A stretch of DNA of 64,000 nt from Burkholderia pyrrocinia (GCF_018417535.1 NZ_CP070978.1:2604001-2668000); one strand, 5' to 3'; shown: positions 52,857 to 61,978, numbered from the stretch's first letter. Program-made: numbers and translations. The notes: generated from the letters alone by a model not told the origin.

Positions 52857-53120
52857 ATGAAATCTCCCATCCGTAAAGGCGACAAACTCGAACATGGCGG
52901 CGAAGTGACCGGAATGTGCTCGCCGTGGAGCACATTCATGGGCAAGCCGCTTGCCCGCAAGGGTGACGAGGCAGTCTGCGAACTGCACGGCCCGACCGTC
53001 ATTGACGAGGGCGCCGACAAGTATCCCGATCGCGACCACAAGCCGTACGCGCTGGACGGCCATCGCTGCGCATGTGGTTGCCGGTTGATCTCGTCGTTGC
53101 CGAACGTCCACTTCGCGTAA
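52857..53120 (+). CDS. PAAR-domain spike-tip protein
   Basis: An 87-residue PAAR protein that caps the VgrG spike. It shows the proline-alanine-type repeats KPLARKGDEAVCELHG and PTVIDEGADKYPD, and the cysteine-rich finish ALDGHRCACGCRLISSLP, which together with His residues can bind the tip metal ion. ATG 52857 was chosen over an upstream in-frame start because similarity with the remnant at 45418 begins here. Its TAA overlaps the start of the next gene (TAATG), making it part of the T6SS gene train. Confidence 0.87.
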   Translation: MKSPIRKGDKLEHGGEVTGMCSPWSTFMGKPLARKGDEAVCELHGPTVIDEGADKYPDRDHKPYALDGHRCACGCRLISSLPNVHFA

Positions 53121-54448
53121 TGCCCGCCGACCTTTCTCGGGCCGGGCGCCCGAGCGCCTATCCGCGCCGCCCACGCTTCTGGCCGTGGTGGTTCTGCATC
53201 TGGCTGGCCTGCGCGGTGTTCGGGGCGAGCATTGTCCTGCTGATATGGCCGAAGGGTGAACGCGCGGGCGGTCCGTGGTTCTGGTTCTGTATCGTCGCTA
53301 TCCCGAACGGTTTTTGGGGCTTGCTCTTCGCGATCGAGCGCGCACGCTATGAGGCCATGTGGTATCGCGCATACCACCGCAACCTCCATCGCGACCGATG
53401 GCTGGCGGAGCGCATTCGTGCCGCGCAGCAGCCGCTTCGGGTGCTTGGCCTCGGCTACTGCTTGCCTTTGAACGACCAGACGCTCGCACAGGCCATCCAT
53501 GCTGGCGTGCGTCTGCCGCGGCAGCAGCAGCCCCGCTTGGGCGCGGGTGTCATCGAGCATTGCCGCTTTGATGATCCTCTGGAAGCATTCGACGAACCCG
53601 ACGTGGCCGATCCGTCTGAAGAGAGCGAGGCCGGTCCCGTAAAGGATGCGGCTCCAAAGCGACCCGTTACTCAGCTTGTGCGCAGCATTGCCGAAGCGCT
53701 TGAACCGCTCACTACGAGCCTGCACGCGCTTACGCAATACGAATCGGCTTACTGGCCAACGGTGCGCGTGCTGGCCGAACCCGGAGACGAAGCTTTGCGC
53801 GAACAGGAAGTGCGTGACGCGCTGCAATTGGCCGATTTGCCACAGCTTACCGTGTTGGCGGTACCTGCTTCGCACGGACTGCTTGTGGCGGACACATGGC
53901 TCGACGCCCGCGACGCATGCCCGCTGCTCGTGCTTGCAACGGCATGGCACGAAAAACAGCCTCCGACCGGCAGCACGGAGGGATGTGTCGCGATGCTGCT
54001 CGATGCCGGCTTCTATCGACTGCCCGACGATGTGCCCGTGATGGCAACCCTGCATCGGCCCGTCGAGGGTCGAGCCGACGAGATTGAGTACGGCTTCGCG
54101 AATGCCGTGATATGGGGCAACGCGGATTTTTCTGCCGTGACGCGTGCATGGGTCGCGCGTGCCGTCAAGCGTTGCAATCAGGGGCTGCGCATCGCGAACC
54201 TGGATGCGCTTGCGAATAGCGACGCCCAATGCGACCTCGCCTACATCATCGGCGATTTTGGTAGCGCCAGCGGCTGGCTGTCCGTCGCAGCCGCTACCGA
54301 ATGTGGTGCGGCGGACGCGCCGCAACTGATCATCGATGGCGTGCAGTCCGCCATTGTTCATGTTCTTCCCGGTACACACGGGAACGAACCTTCGTTGCCG
54401 GAACACGCTCAGCATGACCGATCCGAAACTGACCTTGCGACCGCTTGA
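53120..54448 (+). CDS. T6SS-associated membrane protein of unknown function
   Basis: A 442-residue protein starting inside the PAAR stop codon and overlapping tssM by 35 bp. Two adjacent membrane spans (WWFCIWLACAVFGASIVLLI and FWFCIVAIPNGFWGLLFAI, residues about 22-75) precede a cytosolic or periplasmic region of about 360 residues containing QEVRDALQLADLPQLTVLAVP and an acidic segment EESEAGP. I recognise no named domain. The tight overlaps with PAAR and the TssM-like gene mean it belongs to the same secretion module and may be a membrane-complex accessory. Confidence 0.72.
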   Translation: MPADLSRAGRPSAYPRRPRFWPWWFCIWLACAVFGASIVLLIWPKGERAGGPWFWFCIVAIPNGFWGLLFAIERARYEAMWYRAYHRNLHRDRWLAERIRAAQQPLRVLGLGYCLPLNDQTLAQAIHAGVRLPRQQQPRLGAGVIEHCRFDDPLEAFDEPDVADPSEESEAGPVKDAAPKRPVTQLVRSIAEALEPLTTSLHALTQYESAYWPTVRVLAEPGDEALREQEVRDALQLADLPQLTVLAVPASHGLLVADTWLDARDACPLLVLATAWHEKQPPTGSTEGCVAMLLDAGFYRLPDDVPVMATLHRPVEGRADEIEYGFANAVIWGNADFSAVTRAWVARAVKRCNQGLRIANLDALANSDAQCDLAYIIGDFGSASGWLSVAAATECGAADAPQLIIDGVQSAIVHVLPGTHGNEPSLPEHAQHDRSETDLATA

Positions 54449-57400
54449 CTCCGCTCCCGCTGCGGAATCTACGCCTTCTGGACGCATCCCGCTATGGGGG
54501 ACGATCGTTGCGGCGCAGATCGTCGCCGCATTCGCGATTGGCCTCGTGTGGGGTCGGGGCGACCTGTTCGATCTCGCGCCCGGTGTGGCGCGTATGCAGG
54601 TGGTGATCATCATCGTCATAGCCCTAGTTATCTTCATCGCTACTCACCTCTGCTTGTTTTTCATCGGTGCATACGCCGTCGCTGGACGGATGTTTCGCAA
54701 GGAGACCGGCGACACGACGGAGGCGCAAACACCGCTCAAACGCGACGCACGTCTGCAACGCATGTTCGACGAACTACGTGCGTCGCAAGGCTGGCGCTGG
54801 CGATACCGATCACCATGGCTGCTGGTGAGCGGGACGGACGCGTTGATCGATAAAGTCGCGCCGGGCCTCAAGCGCGCGGGTGCGATGTCGGTCGGCAACG
54901 CGATTCTCGTGCACGCGGCACCGGACGGCATCGACGCGAGCGAGTGGCGCCGCCAAATCCGGACGCTGCGGCGCCGACGGCCGGTCGATAGCGTTGTGCA
55001 GGTCACGCACGCGGACGAGCGCGATACCGAGCTGCCGCGTGTGCTCGCCGCATTTGCGAGCGATCTTGGTTGGGCCGCGCCGGTTACTTTCCTGCATGCG
55101 GTGCCCGCGCAGGGCGGGCGCCCCGAGACGTTCGCGGCGATCGGGGCATTTCCAGGGCTGGCGTACAAGGAGGCGCCAGCGGCGATGGCTTTACGCGACC
55201 AGCTTGCGGCCATCGAGCGTGGCACGGCGGATGCTAGCGTACGGCTTTGTGCCACCCCCGCGCACATCACTTACCTCGCCGAAATCTCGCGATACATCGG
55301 CGAACAGCGCGAACATATCGTTACGAACTTGCAAGCGCTGCTTGCTTCGCACTGGCTGCGAGCGCCATTGTCGGGTGTGATGTTCGCGCCCGTGTTCGCA
55401 ACGACGGTAACCATGCCTACGCCTACGCCTACGCCTGCGCCGGTCGCCGGGGGCGGGAGCGCGGCGCCAAACGCTGCAATTGTTCCCAATGGAACGGTCG
55501 AGTGCCCGAGGCAGCCCGACGCGTTGTTGCCGACGTGGCTCGAAATCGCCGCTTGGCGACGCAACGGTCGGCGCGTGGGGTTCTACTGGGTCAACGCGCT
55601 GGCGATGTGCGCGACCCTTGCCGCGATAGCTTGGTGCGTATGGATGACCACGTCGTTCATCGGCAACCGGCAGCTCATGCGCGAGGCGCGGGCGACGGCA
55701 AACGCTGCCGTCGGCGCCTCGCCACGGACGGCAGTTGCCTGGCGCGCGCAGCTCGCGCTACAGCAGTTGATGGAACAGCTTGAATACCGGCAGCAGCATG
55801 GCGCACCGTGGTACCTGCGCGCGGGCCTGTCGCGCAATGACGATATCCTGAGTGGTCTCTGGCAACCGTACCGAATCGCGGCGACCCGCAACTTGCAGAT
55901 ACCCGTCGTGCAAACGATCGACGGACTGCTGAACGCCGCAGACCAGGCGCGCGCCGACAGCCTTCAGTCGCAGGACATGCGTAGCAGTACCTACAATGCG
56001 CTAAAGACCTACCTGATGCTCGGCGACCCGTCGCGCGCCGATCCGGCGTTTCTAAAGCGCCTGCTGGTCGCCTTGTGGTCGCGACCCGTCGAGATGCCGC
56101 TAGGCGAGCGCGACGATACCGGCCGGCGGCTCGCGGCGTTTTACGCCGATCATCTTAAAGCGCATCCCGAATGGCGGATTGCGATGGACGATGGTGTTGT
56201 GACCTCGACCCGTAACATGCTGATCACCCAAATGGGACTCGCATCGGCCGACGACACGGTGTACCAAAGTATTCTCGACGACGTTATGAACAAATATGCC
56301 GACGCGTCGCTCGAAACCCTTTTGAACGGTGCCGATGCCTCCGGGATGATCACGGCGTCGCAGACTGTACCGGGAATCTATACACGCGCAGCATGGGACG
56401 GGATGATCGCTGCGGCGATCGACAAGGCATCCCGCGAGCGCCGGGTGAGCAGTGACTGGGTGTTGACCGGTTCGCAGGCGTCGCAGACGATCGGCAATAC
56501 GCTCGCACAGGGGATGATCCAAACCAACGCGATCGTTGACGAGAAGCGTGCAGCCGAGGAACTGAAGCAGCGGCTGACGGCGCGCTATTTTGGCGAGTAC
56601 ACGGCCGCTTGGCAGCGCATGCTCAACAGTATGCAGTGGCAGCCGGCATCCAATCTCGGCGGCGCGGTCGCACAGCTGTCCCGACTCGCCGATGCGCAGA
56701 CCTCGCCGTTGGTCGCGCTGATGAAATCCGTGCAATATCAGGCGCAGGCGGGTCGCCCGTCGCAGGCGCTGGCTGACACGCTGGTGCGCAAGGCGCAAGA
56801 CCTGATCGGCGTGGACGAGCAGGCGGGGGCCGCCGTCGTCAACCCGCTCGACAAGCCGTTTGGTCCACTGCTCGTGCTGATGGGCGACACGGGCGCGTCG
56901 CCGGCCGCTGCAAACGGGAAGAGCGCTGCGCCGGCCAGTATCGCGCTGAACGGCGTGAGCCTGTCGCGCTACCTGACGGCAGTCACGACGATGCGGCTGA
57001 AGTTGCAGCAGATTTCGGGCAGTCCCGATGCACAGGCGATGGCGCGCTCGCTTGCGCAGGCGGTGTTCCAGGGGAAGTTGTCGGAGTTGTCGCAGGCGCG
57101 CGACGACGCGGCGCTGACGGCCGCGAGTCTCGGTACGGCGTGGGCGAGCTTTGGCGATGCGGTGTTTAAGCAGCCGCTCGAGTCTGCGTGGCAGACGATC
57201 CTGCAACCGGCCGCAGCGAGCCTGAACGACGCATGGCGAGCCAGCGTTGCTGCGCCCTTCAACGCGGCGACGAACGGCCGCTATCCGTTCTTCGAGACGC
57301 AGGCCGATGCGTCCTTCGCCGAGCTTGGCCGCTATGTGCGGCCCGATACCGGATTGATTTCGCGTTTCGTCACCACACAACTGGCCGGCGTGATGAAGCT

Positions 57401-57983
57401 GGAGGGCGATCACTGGACGCCGAATGAGTTTGCGCCGCAAGCGTTGCAGTTCGACCCGAAATTCCTGAGCGCCGTCAGGCAGTTGTCGACGGTTGGCGCG
57501 CAGCTCTACTTGCAGGGCGACGCGGGGGAGAGATTCGAAATGATGGCGCTGCCGACACCGGGGGTAACACGTTCGGAACTGTCGGTCGATGGCAAGCAGA
57601 TCGTCCATTTCAATCAGCAGGAGCGCTGGACGCCGCTGGCGTGGCCGGGCAATGGCCTGAACGGACACGCAGGGCTCACGTGGCAGACGCTCGACGCGGG
57701 CCTGCGGCAGGCCTTCGATTCGACCGGCGATTGGGCGTTCCTGCGTCTGCTGAGCAAGGCGGACGTCAAGCAGCTTGACAGCACGCGCTATCGGCTCACG
57801 TGGAACACCGGGAACGGTGAGTCGCTTTCGTACGTGCTGCGCACGCAGGTCGGTGCCGGGCCGATCGACCTGCTGAAACTGCGCGGATTCCGAATGCCTG
57901 ACCGCATTTTCGTCGTCGGCAAGGCGGGTGCCGTGTCCGCACCGCCGCTCCTGCCGCCGTTGCCACCGGATCTCCAGCCATGA
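54414..57983 (+). CDS. tssM: TssM/IcmF-like T6SS membrane-complex protein lacking a P-loop
   Basis: A 1189-residue TssM homologue. Two N-terminal membrane spans (about residues 24-90) and a third near residue 400 (ALAMCATLAAIAWCVWM) give the usual topology with a large periplasmic C-terminal part. The cytosolic domain opens SPWLLVSGTDALIDK, the position where TssM proteins with an NTPase site read PWYLVIGPPGSGKT, so the Walker A motif is absent. Later segments such as RLTARYFGEYTAAWQRML and the end region around FEMMALPTPGVTRSEL, LTWQTLDAGLR and LLKLRGFRMPDRIFV correspond to the IcmF-related and C-terminal TssM domains. Start ATG 54414; the stop overlaps tssF. Confidence 0.85.
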   Translation: MTDPKLTLRPLDSAPAAESTPSGRIPLWGTIVAAQIVAAFAIGLVWGRGDLFDLAPGVARMQVVIIIVIALVIFIATHLCLFFIGAYAVAGRMFRKETGDTTEAQTPLKRDARLQRMFDELRASQGWRWRYRSPWLLVSGTDALIDKVAPGLKRAGAMSVGNAILVHAAPDGIDASEWRRQIRTLRRRRPVDSVVQVTHADERDTELPRVLAAFASDLGWAAPVTFLHAVPAQGGRPETFAAIGAFPGLAYKEAPAAMALRDQLAAIERGTADASVRLCATPAHITYLAEISRYIGEQREHIVTNLQALLASHWLRAPLSGVMFAPVFATTVTMPTPTPTPAPVAGGGSAAPNAAIVPNGTVECPRQPDALLPTWLEIAAWRRNGRRVGFYWVNALAMCATLAAIAWCVWMTTSFIGNRQLMREARATANAAVGASPRTAVAWRAQLALQQLMEQLEYRQQHGAPWYLRAGLSRNDDILSGLWQPYRIAATRNLQIPVVQTIDGLLNAADQARADSLQSQDMRSSTYNALKTYLMLGDPSRADPAFLKRLLVALWSRPVEMPLGERDDTGRRLAAFYADHLKAHPEWRIAMDDGVVTSTRNMLITQMGLASADDTVYQSILDDVMNKYADASLETLLNGADASGMITASQTVPGIYTRAAWDGMIAAAIDKASRERRVSSDWVLTGSQASQTIGNTLAQGMIQTNAIVDEKRAAEELKQRLTARYFGEYTAAWQRMLNSMQWQPASNLGGAVAQLSRLADAQTSPLVALMKSVQYQAQAGRPSQALADTLVRKAQDLIGVDEQAGAAVVNPLDKPFGPLLVLMGDTGASPAAANGKSAAPASIALNGVSLSRYLTAVTTMRLKLQQISGSPDAQAMARSLAQAVFQGKLSELSQARDDAALTAASLGTAWASFGDAVFKQPLESAWQTILQPAAASLNDAWRASVAAPFNAATNGRYPFFETQADASFAELGRYVRPDTGLISRFVTTQLAGVMKLEGDHWTPNEFAPQALQFDPKFLSAVRQLSTVGAQLYLQGDAGERFEMMALPTPGVTRSELSVDGKQIVHFNQQERWTPLAWPGNGLNGHAGLTWQTLDAGLRQAFDSTGDWAFLRLLSKADVKQLDSTRYRLTWNTGNGESLSYVLRTQVGAGPIDLLKLRGFRMPDRIFVVGKAGAVSAPPLLPPLPPDLQP
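55416..55439 (+). repeat. In-frame hexanucleotide repeat in tssM
   Basis: CCTACG repeats three times (55416-55433) followed by the variant CCTGCG, coding for a PTPTPTPAP linker before a glycine-rich stretch. Changes in copy number would keep the frame. Confidence 0.8.
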
Positions 57984-59833
57984 GTGAAGACAAAAACAAT
58001 CCGTCGATGCCTGAAGGGGGCGGCTTCGGTGCGGAGGATGATCCGTACCTGCGCTACTTCGACGCCGAAATGCGCTATCTGCGCGAAGCAGGGCGGGAAT
58101 TCGCGAAGAACCACCCGCAAGGTGCCCGCCGTGTGGGAATGACGATGATGCCGGGCGCGCGCCACGACAGTGTCGAACAGACTTACGAGGGCTTCGCGTT
58201 CCTCACGAGCCGGCTGCGCATGAAACTCGACGACGCGTTTCCGGAAATCACCGATCCGCTGATCGACCACCTGTGGCCGCATGCAGGTCGCACGATTCCG
58301 TCGCTGGCGATCCTCGAATGCGTGCCCCGCATCGGCGAGGCGCGGATTCTCGATACGTTGCCGTCAGGGTTGCAGGTTCGTTCGACACCGGTCGGTCGGG
58401 ACGGGACGATATGCGTCTATCGAACCACTCAGGCGGTAAGCCTGTTGCCGCTCAACGTGCGCGAGGCGGGCGCACGCATGCGCGAGGACGGTCGCACGGT
58501 GATTCGGCTCGCGTTCGACCTGCTGCACCGCGAGCAGCGGTTGCTGGATGACCTTTCGCGTATCCGGCTTTACCTCCATGGCGACCGGCCGACTGCATCC
58601 GCGCTGTACGCGGTGTTCACGCGCCAGGTCGAGTCGATCGGCGTGCGCATGCCGCGCATACTCGACGGTCAGCTACAGCCGCGTCAGGCGATGAGATTCG
58701 AGCCGGCTGGCTTTGGCGTACAGGCGCGACTGTGGCCGGTCGATCACGACACACGCGACGCCGATCTCGATAGCGAGCAGACGATGCTCGAATATTTCGC
58801 GTTCCCCGAGAAGTTCCACTTCGTCGACATGTGCGGTTTCGACGCGGCGAGTGTGCCGCCGGGCGAAACGCGTGTCGAATTCGAAATCGTGATCCGGGAT
58901 CGGATACCCGGTGACGCTACGTTCGGCGCGGACAATATCCGGTTGTTCTGCACACCGGTGATCAACCTGTTCGAGCTGGACGCACAGGCAATCCGGCCCA
59001 ACCGACACGATCGCGACTATCCGGTGCTCCCTCCCGCGTCGGCGGGCGAACACGTCGAGCCCTACGACGCGCTGTCGGTCGTGGCGACCGATCCGCGCAC
59101 CGCCAATCGATACGCGTATCGGTCGATCAAGGAATTCCGTCACCGCGGCGGAATGATGCGGCACGAGTCGCCGGATCGCTACTACCACGCGTCGATTCGG
59201 CAGGGTGTGACCGGTCAGCGCGAGATGTACGTGACGTTAGGGGGGCATCCATGGGATGAGCCGGGCAGCTTGCCGGACCGGCATGTGGCGGTCCGGGTGC
59301 TGGCGAACAATGGCCGGTTGCCGCGCATGGCGCTGCGTGAATCGATGATTACCACGCCTGCTTCGACCTTTAACGGTGTCGAGCGCGTACGCAACCTGAC
59401 GGCCCCGACAATGCCGCTGTATCCCCCGCGCGGTGGCGACTATGGCTGGCAGGTGATCTCTCACTTCAATGCGGCCGGTGCGAGCGAACTGAACATGATG
59501 GACGCGAATGTGCTGCGCGGCGCGCTGTCGTTGTACGACTGGACGCGACAGGACGATAACCGGCGACGTATCGAGGCGATCCATTACGTGTGGCTCGACG
59601 AGGAAACGGAACGGGTGGGTGCGCGCGTCGATCGCATCGTGAATGTGAACGTGGGTATCGAGCCGTCGGGTTTCGCCGGACCGGGCGACGTCGCGCTGTT
59701 CGGCGACGTACTCAGCCGTTTTGTAGGCCGCTACGCGTGTTTCCACTTTGCGGTGCGGCTCGTTCTGTACGAAGGCGTGGGCGGCCCGATTCGGCGCTAT
59801 CCGTGCATGAGCAAGACGGGAGACTGGTTGTGA
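57980..59833 (+). CDS. tssF: T6SS baseplate subunit TssF
   Basis: A 617-residue baseplate wedge protein. The start region is typical: YLRYFDAEMRYLREAGREFA, the RRVGM stretch, VEQTYEGFAFLTSRLRMKLDD, FPEITDPLIDHLWPH and GRTIPSLAILE. The C-terminal half has RNLTAPTMPLYPPRGGDYGW and FGDVLSRFVGRYACFHFAVRL as in TssF proteins. Its ATG overlaps the tssM stop (ATGA), showing translational coupling. TssG and TssE, which normally accompany TssF, are not in this window, so if this TssF is used it must combine with subunits encoded elsewhere. Confidence 0.9.
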   Translation: MSEDKNNPSMPEGGGFGAEDDPYLRYFDAEMRYLREAGREFAKNHPQGARRVGMTMMPGARHDSVEQTYEGFAFLTSRLRMKLDDAFPEITDPLIDHLWPHAGRTIPSLAILECVPRIGEARILDTLPSGLQVRSTPVGRDGTICVYRTTQAVSLLPLNVREAGARMREDGRTVIRLAFDLLHREQRLLDDLSRIRLYLHGDRPTASALYAVFTRQVESIGVRMPRILDGQLQPRQAMRFEPAGFGVQARLWPVDHDTRDADLDSEQTMLEYFAFPEKFHFVDMCGFDAASVPPGETRVEFEIVIRDRIPGDATFGADNIRLFCTPVINLFELDAQAIRPNRHDRDYPVLPPASAGEHVEPYDALSVVATDPRTANRYAYRSIKEFRHRGGMMRHESPDRYYHASIRQGVTGQREMYVTLGGHPWDEPGSLPDRHVAVRVLANNGRLPRMALRESMITTPASTFNGVERVRNLTAPTMPLYPPRGGDYGWQVISHFNAAGASELNMMDANVLRGALSLYDWTRQDDNRRRIEAIHYVWLDEETERVGARVDRIVNVNVGIEPSGFAGPGDVALFGDVLSRFVGRYACFHFAVRLVLYEGVGGPIRRYPCMSKTGDWL

Positions 59834-59850
59834 TACCGAGAACACATCGG

Positions 59851-60360
59851 ATGATGCGAAGTATTCGACTGATAGCGGTCGGTGTGCTGACGGTCGTGTC
59901 GATGTCTGGCTGCGGCATGTGGCAGTCGGTGAAGGATACGACGGTCGATATGACGCGCGCGGTATTCATCGCGAAGGTCAAGCAGATGAATCTGGTGATC
60001 GAAAGCCGTTCTGCCCTCAATGAAAACGAGCAAGGCCAATCGTTACCGGTTGTGGTGCGCGTCTACCAGTTGAAGGATGCGAAGGTCTTCGAAAAAGCGA
60101 GTTACGCGCAACTGCTCGATGACGATAGAGCGTTATCGAAGGCCGATCTGCTCGGCAGTATGGAAACCACGCTCGGGCCGGGCGCCACGGTGAAGCTGTC
60201 TGCGCCCATGGCGGATGATGCGCAAGTAGTCGGTGTTGCGGGATTCTTTCGCGATCAAGCGGGTGCCGAGTGGCAACTGGTGATTCCGAAATCGCAATGG
60301 AAGAAGACTGATCCCGTCAAGCTGATCGTGACCGGCAATCGGATGGAATTGGTGCCATGA
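59851..60360 (+). CDS. tssJ: T6SS outer-membrane lipoprotein TssJ
   Basis: A 169-residue lipoprotein with the signal GVLTVVSMSGC (lipid-modified Cys21). The mature domain is the TssJ beta sandwich: LNENEQGQSLPVVVRVYQLKD, FEKASYAQLLDDDRALSKADLLGS, and VGVAGFFRDQAGAEWQLVIP. TssJ anchors the TssM periplasmic part to the outer membrane. A GTG at 59830 overlapping the tssF stop is a possible alternative start, adding seven residues. It is the last intact gene of the T6SS train; a transposase-like remnant follows within 60 bp. Confidence 0.88.
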   Translation: MMRSIRLIAVGVLTVVSMSGCGMWQSVKDTTVDMTRAVFIAKVKQMNLVIESRSALNENEQGQSLPVVVRVYQLKDAKVFEKASYAQLLDDDRALSKADLLGSMETTLGPGATVKLSAPMADDAQVVGVAGFFRDQAGAEWQLVIPKSQWKKTDPVKLIVTGNRMELVP

Positions 60361-60835
60361 ACGAGGTGCAGTTTCGGGAGCTTGGTCGTCAGCGGGGAAA
60401 TTCCTGATGTGATCTGGCGATAGCGAAAGCGCCGGAGCACCGACGCGACCCATTCACGACGTTCGCCCGGGCTTGCAGCGGGTACGAAATCCAGCGTCTG
60501 GGTGCCGTCGACGATCGTCCGAGATCATCAACCATCCGCGCTAACTTGCCGCCCACCGGCAGTCAACGTCGCCTGTACCTCGGCGGCCACAGTCGGCTCA
60601 TCCGTTGGAAACGCGCCGGGGATCGGCTCCGGATCGCCCGTCCAGGCTCATCCTCCAGTGGACAGTGCCATTTGCGCGCACCCGCCCGGTGCTAACCATC
60701 CATGACAGTGTGCCCGCTGGCGGTTCGCTAAAATGTCGGGTTGCCGCCGGCGTGCGCCGCCGCTTGACGCGGGCGGCGCTTCGCGCGCTACACTGCGTTC
60801 ATTCCATTCCCATCCAACCTCCCATCCCGCCGACG
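60361..60835. other. Degenerate intergenic junction at the end of the T6SS module
   Basis: This 475-bp stretch contains no intact gene. Its left part holds a transposase-like fragment on the minus strand (60414-60515). The remainder has frequent stops in all frames until the DUF2827 start. It looks like the scar where the secretion island meets the ordinary chromosome. Confidence 0.6.
60414..60515 (-). pseudogene. Transposase-like N-terminal fragment
   Basis: On the minus strand the frame reads IVDGTQTLDFVPAASPGERR followed by EWVASVLRRFRYRQ. The ERR-W-ASVLRRFRYRQ pattern is that of the N-terminal region of integrase-core transposases common in Burkholderia (IS481/IS3-like). The frame has a stop before it and is fused to unrelated sequence after it, so only about 34 codons remain. 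The family assignment is by eye. Confidence 0.5.
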
Positions 60836-61978
60836 ATGACGTCTCCTGTCCTGAACGGCCTGCGCATCGGTATCACGATCGGATTGCGTGCCCCCGACGA
60901 AAGCCTGTGGATCAACGGCATCAAGCAGAACGCGCTGTTTCTCGCGAAGCTGCTGATGGCGTCCCCGCACGGCTACCGCGTGACGCTGGTCAACACGACC
61001 GACGTGCCGCTCACCGATGCGTTGCCGTGGGATCGCGCCGTGTACGACACGCGCGCGTTCGCCGACATGAAGGATTCGCTCGACGTGGTGATCGAGCTCG
61101 GCGGGCAGATCGACGCCGAGCAGACGGCCTACCTGAAAGCGCGCGGCGCGAAGCTCGTCAGCTACTGCTGCGGCGTCGAGTACATCAACGCGATGGAGTC
61201 GATGCTGTTCGGCCGCCGGCTGTGGGACACGCTCTTCATCAACCGCGGCTACGACGAGGTGTGGGCGATCCCGCAGATCGCGCCGTCGTCGCTGCCGTTC
61301 CTGCAGTCGCTGCGCCGCTGTCCGGGGCGCGTCGTGCCGTTCGTGTGGGATCCGATGTTCCTGAGCGCGCGCGCGCAGTCGCTGCCGGAGCACGGCGAAT
61401 ACCGGCCGCGTAGCGAGCCAGGCAAGCGGCTGACGGTGATGGAGCCGAACCACAACGTCGTGAAGTTCTGCGTGTATCCGATGCTGATCATCGACGAGGC
61501 GTTTCGCCGCGACCCCGACGCGATCTGCTTCACGCACGTGACGAACGCCGATCGCCTCGCACACGACAGCCCCGAGTTCGTGATGCTGATGAATTACCTG
61601 GACATCGTGCGCGCGGGCAAGGCGAGCTTCGTCGGGCGTTTCGATACGCCGCTGTTCCTGGCCGACCTGACCGATATCGTCGTGTCGCATCAGTGGTCGA
61701 ACCCGCTCAACTACTTCTACTTCGACGTGTGCTGGCAGGGCTATCCGCTCGTGCACAACGCGAGCCTCGCGCCCGATCTCGGCTACTACTATCCGGACAA
61801 CGACGTGCAGCAGGGCGCCGATGCGCTGCTGCGCGCGCTGCATACGCACGACGACGACTGGGAAGCGTACTCGCGGCGCCAGCGCGACATCCTCAGCCGC
61901 TATACGTCGACGAATCCCGCACTCGTCGCCGAATACGACGCGCTGTTCGCGAACCTGATCGGCGCGACGGCCGCCTGA
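60836..61978 (+). CDS. DUF2827 family protein (glycosyltransferase-like, unknown function)
   Basis: A 380-residue cytosolic protein of the DUF2827 family, found mainly in Burkholderia and relatives. Recognisable segments are GLRIGITIGLRAPDESLWIN at the start, VVIELGGQIDAEQTAYLKAR, SYCCGVEYINAMESMLF, PFVWDPMFL, TVMEPNHNVVKFC, and QWSNPLNYFYFDVCWQGYPL near the C-terminus. The general layout resembles GT-B glycosyltransferases, but no catalytic motif is established. ATG 60836; there is no obvious ribosome site. It stands alone, followed by a T-rich terminator. Confidence 0.8.
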   Translation: MTSPVLNGLRIGITIGLRAPDESLWINGIKQNALFLAKLLMASPHGYRVTLVNTTDVPLTDALPWDRAVYDTRAFADMKDSLDVVIELGGQIDAEQTAYLKARGAKLVSYCCGVEYINAMESMLFGRRLWDTLFINRGYDEVWAIPQIAPSSLPFLQSLRRCPGRVVPFVWDPMFLSARAQSLPEHGEYRPRSEPGKRLTVMEPNHNVVKFCVYPMLIIDEAFRRDPDAICFTHVTNADRLAHDSPEFVMLMNYLDIVRAGKASFVGRFDTPLFLADLTDIVVSHQWSNPLNYFYFDVCWQGYPLVHNASLAPDLGYYYPDNDVQQGADALLRALHTHDDDWEAYSRRQRDILSRYTSTNPALVAEYDALFANLIGATAA

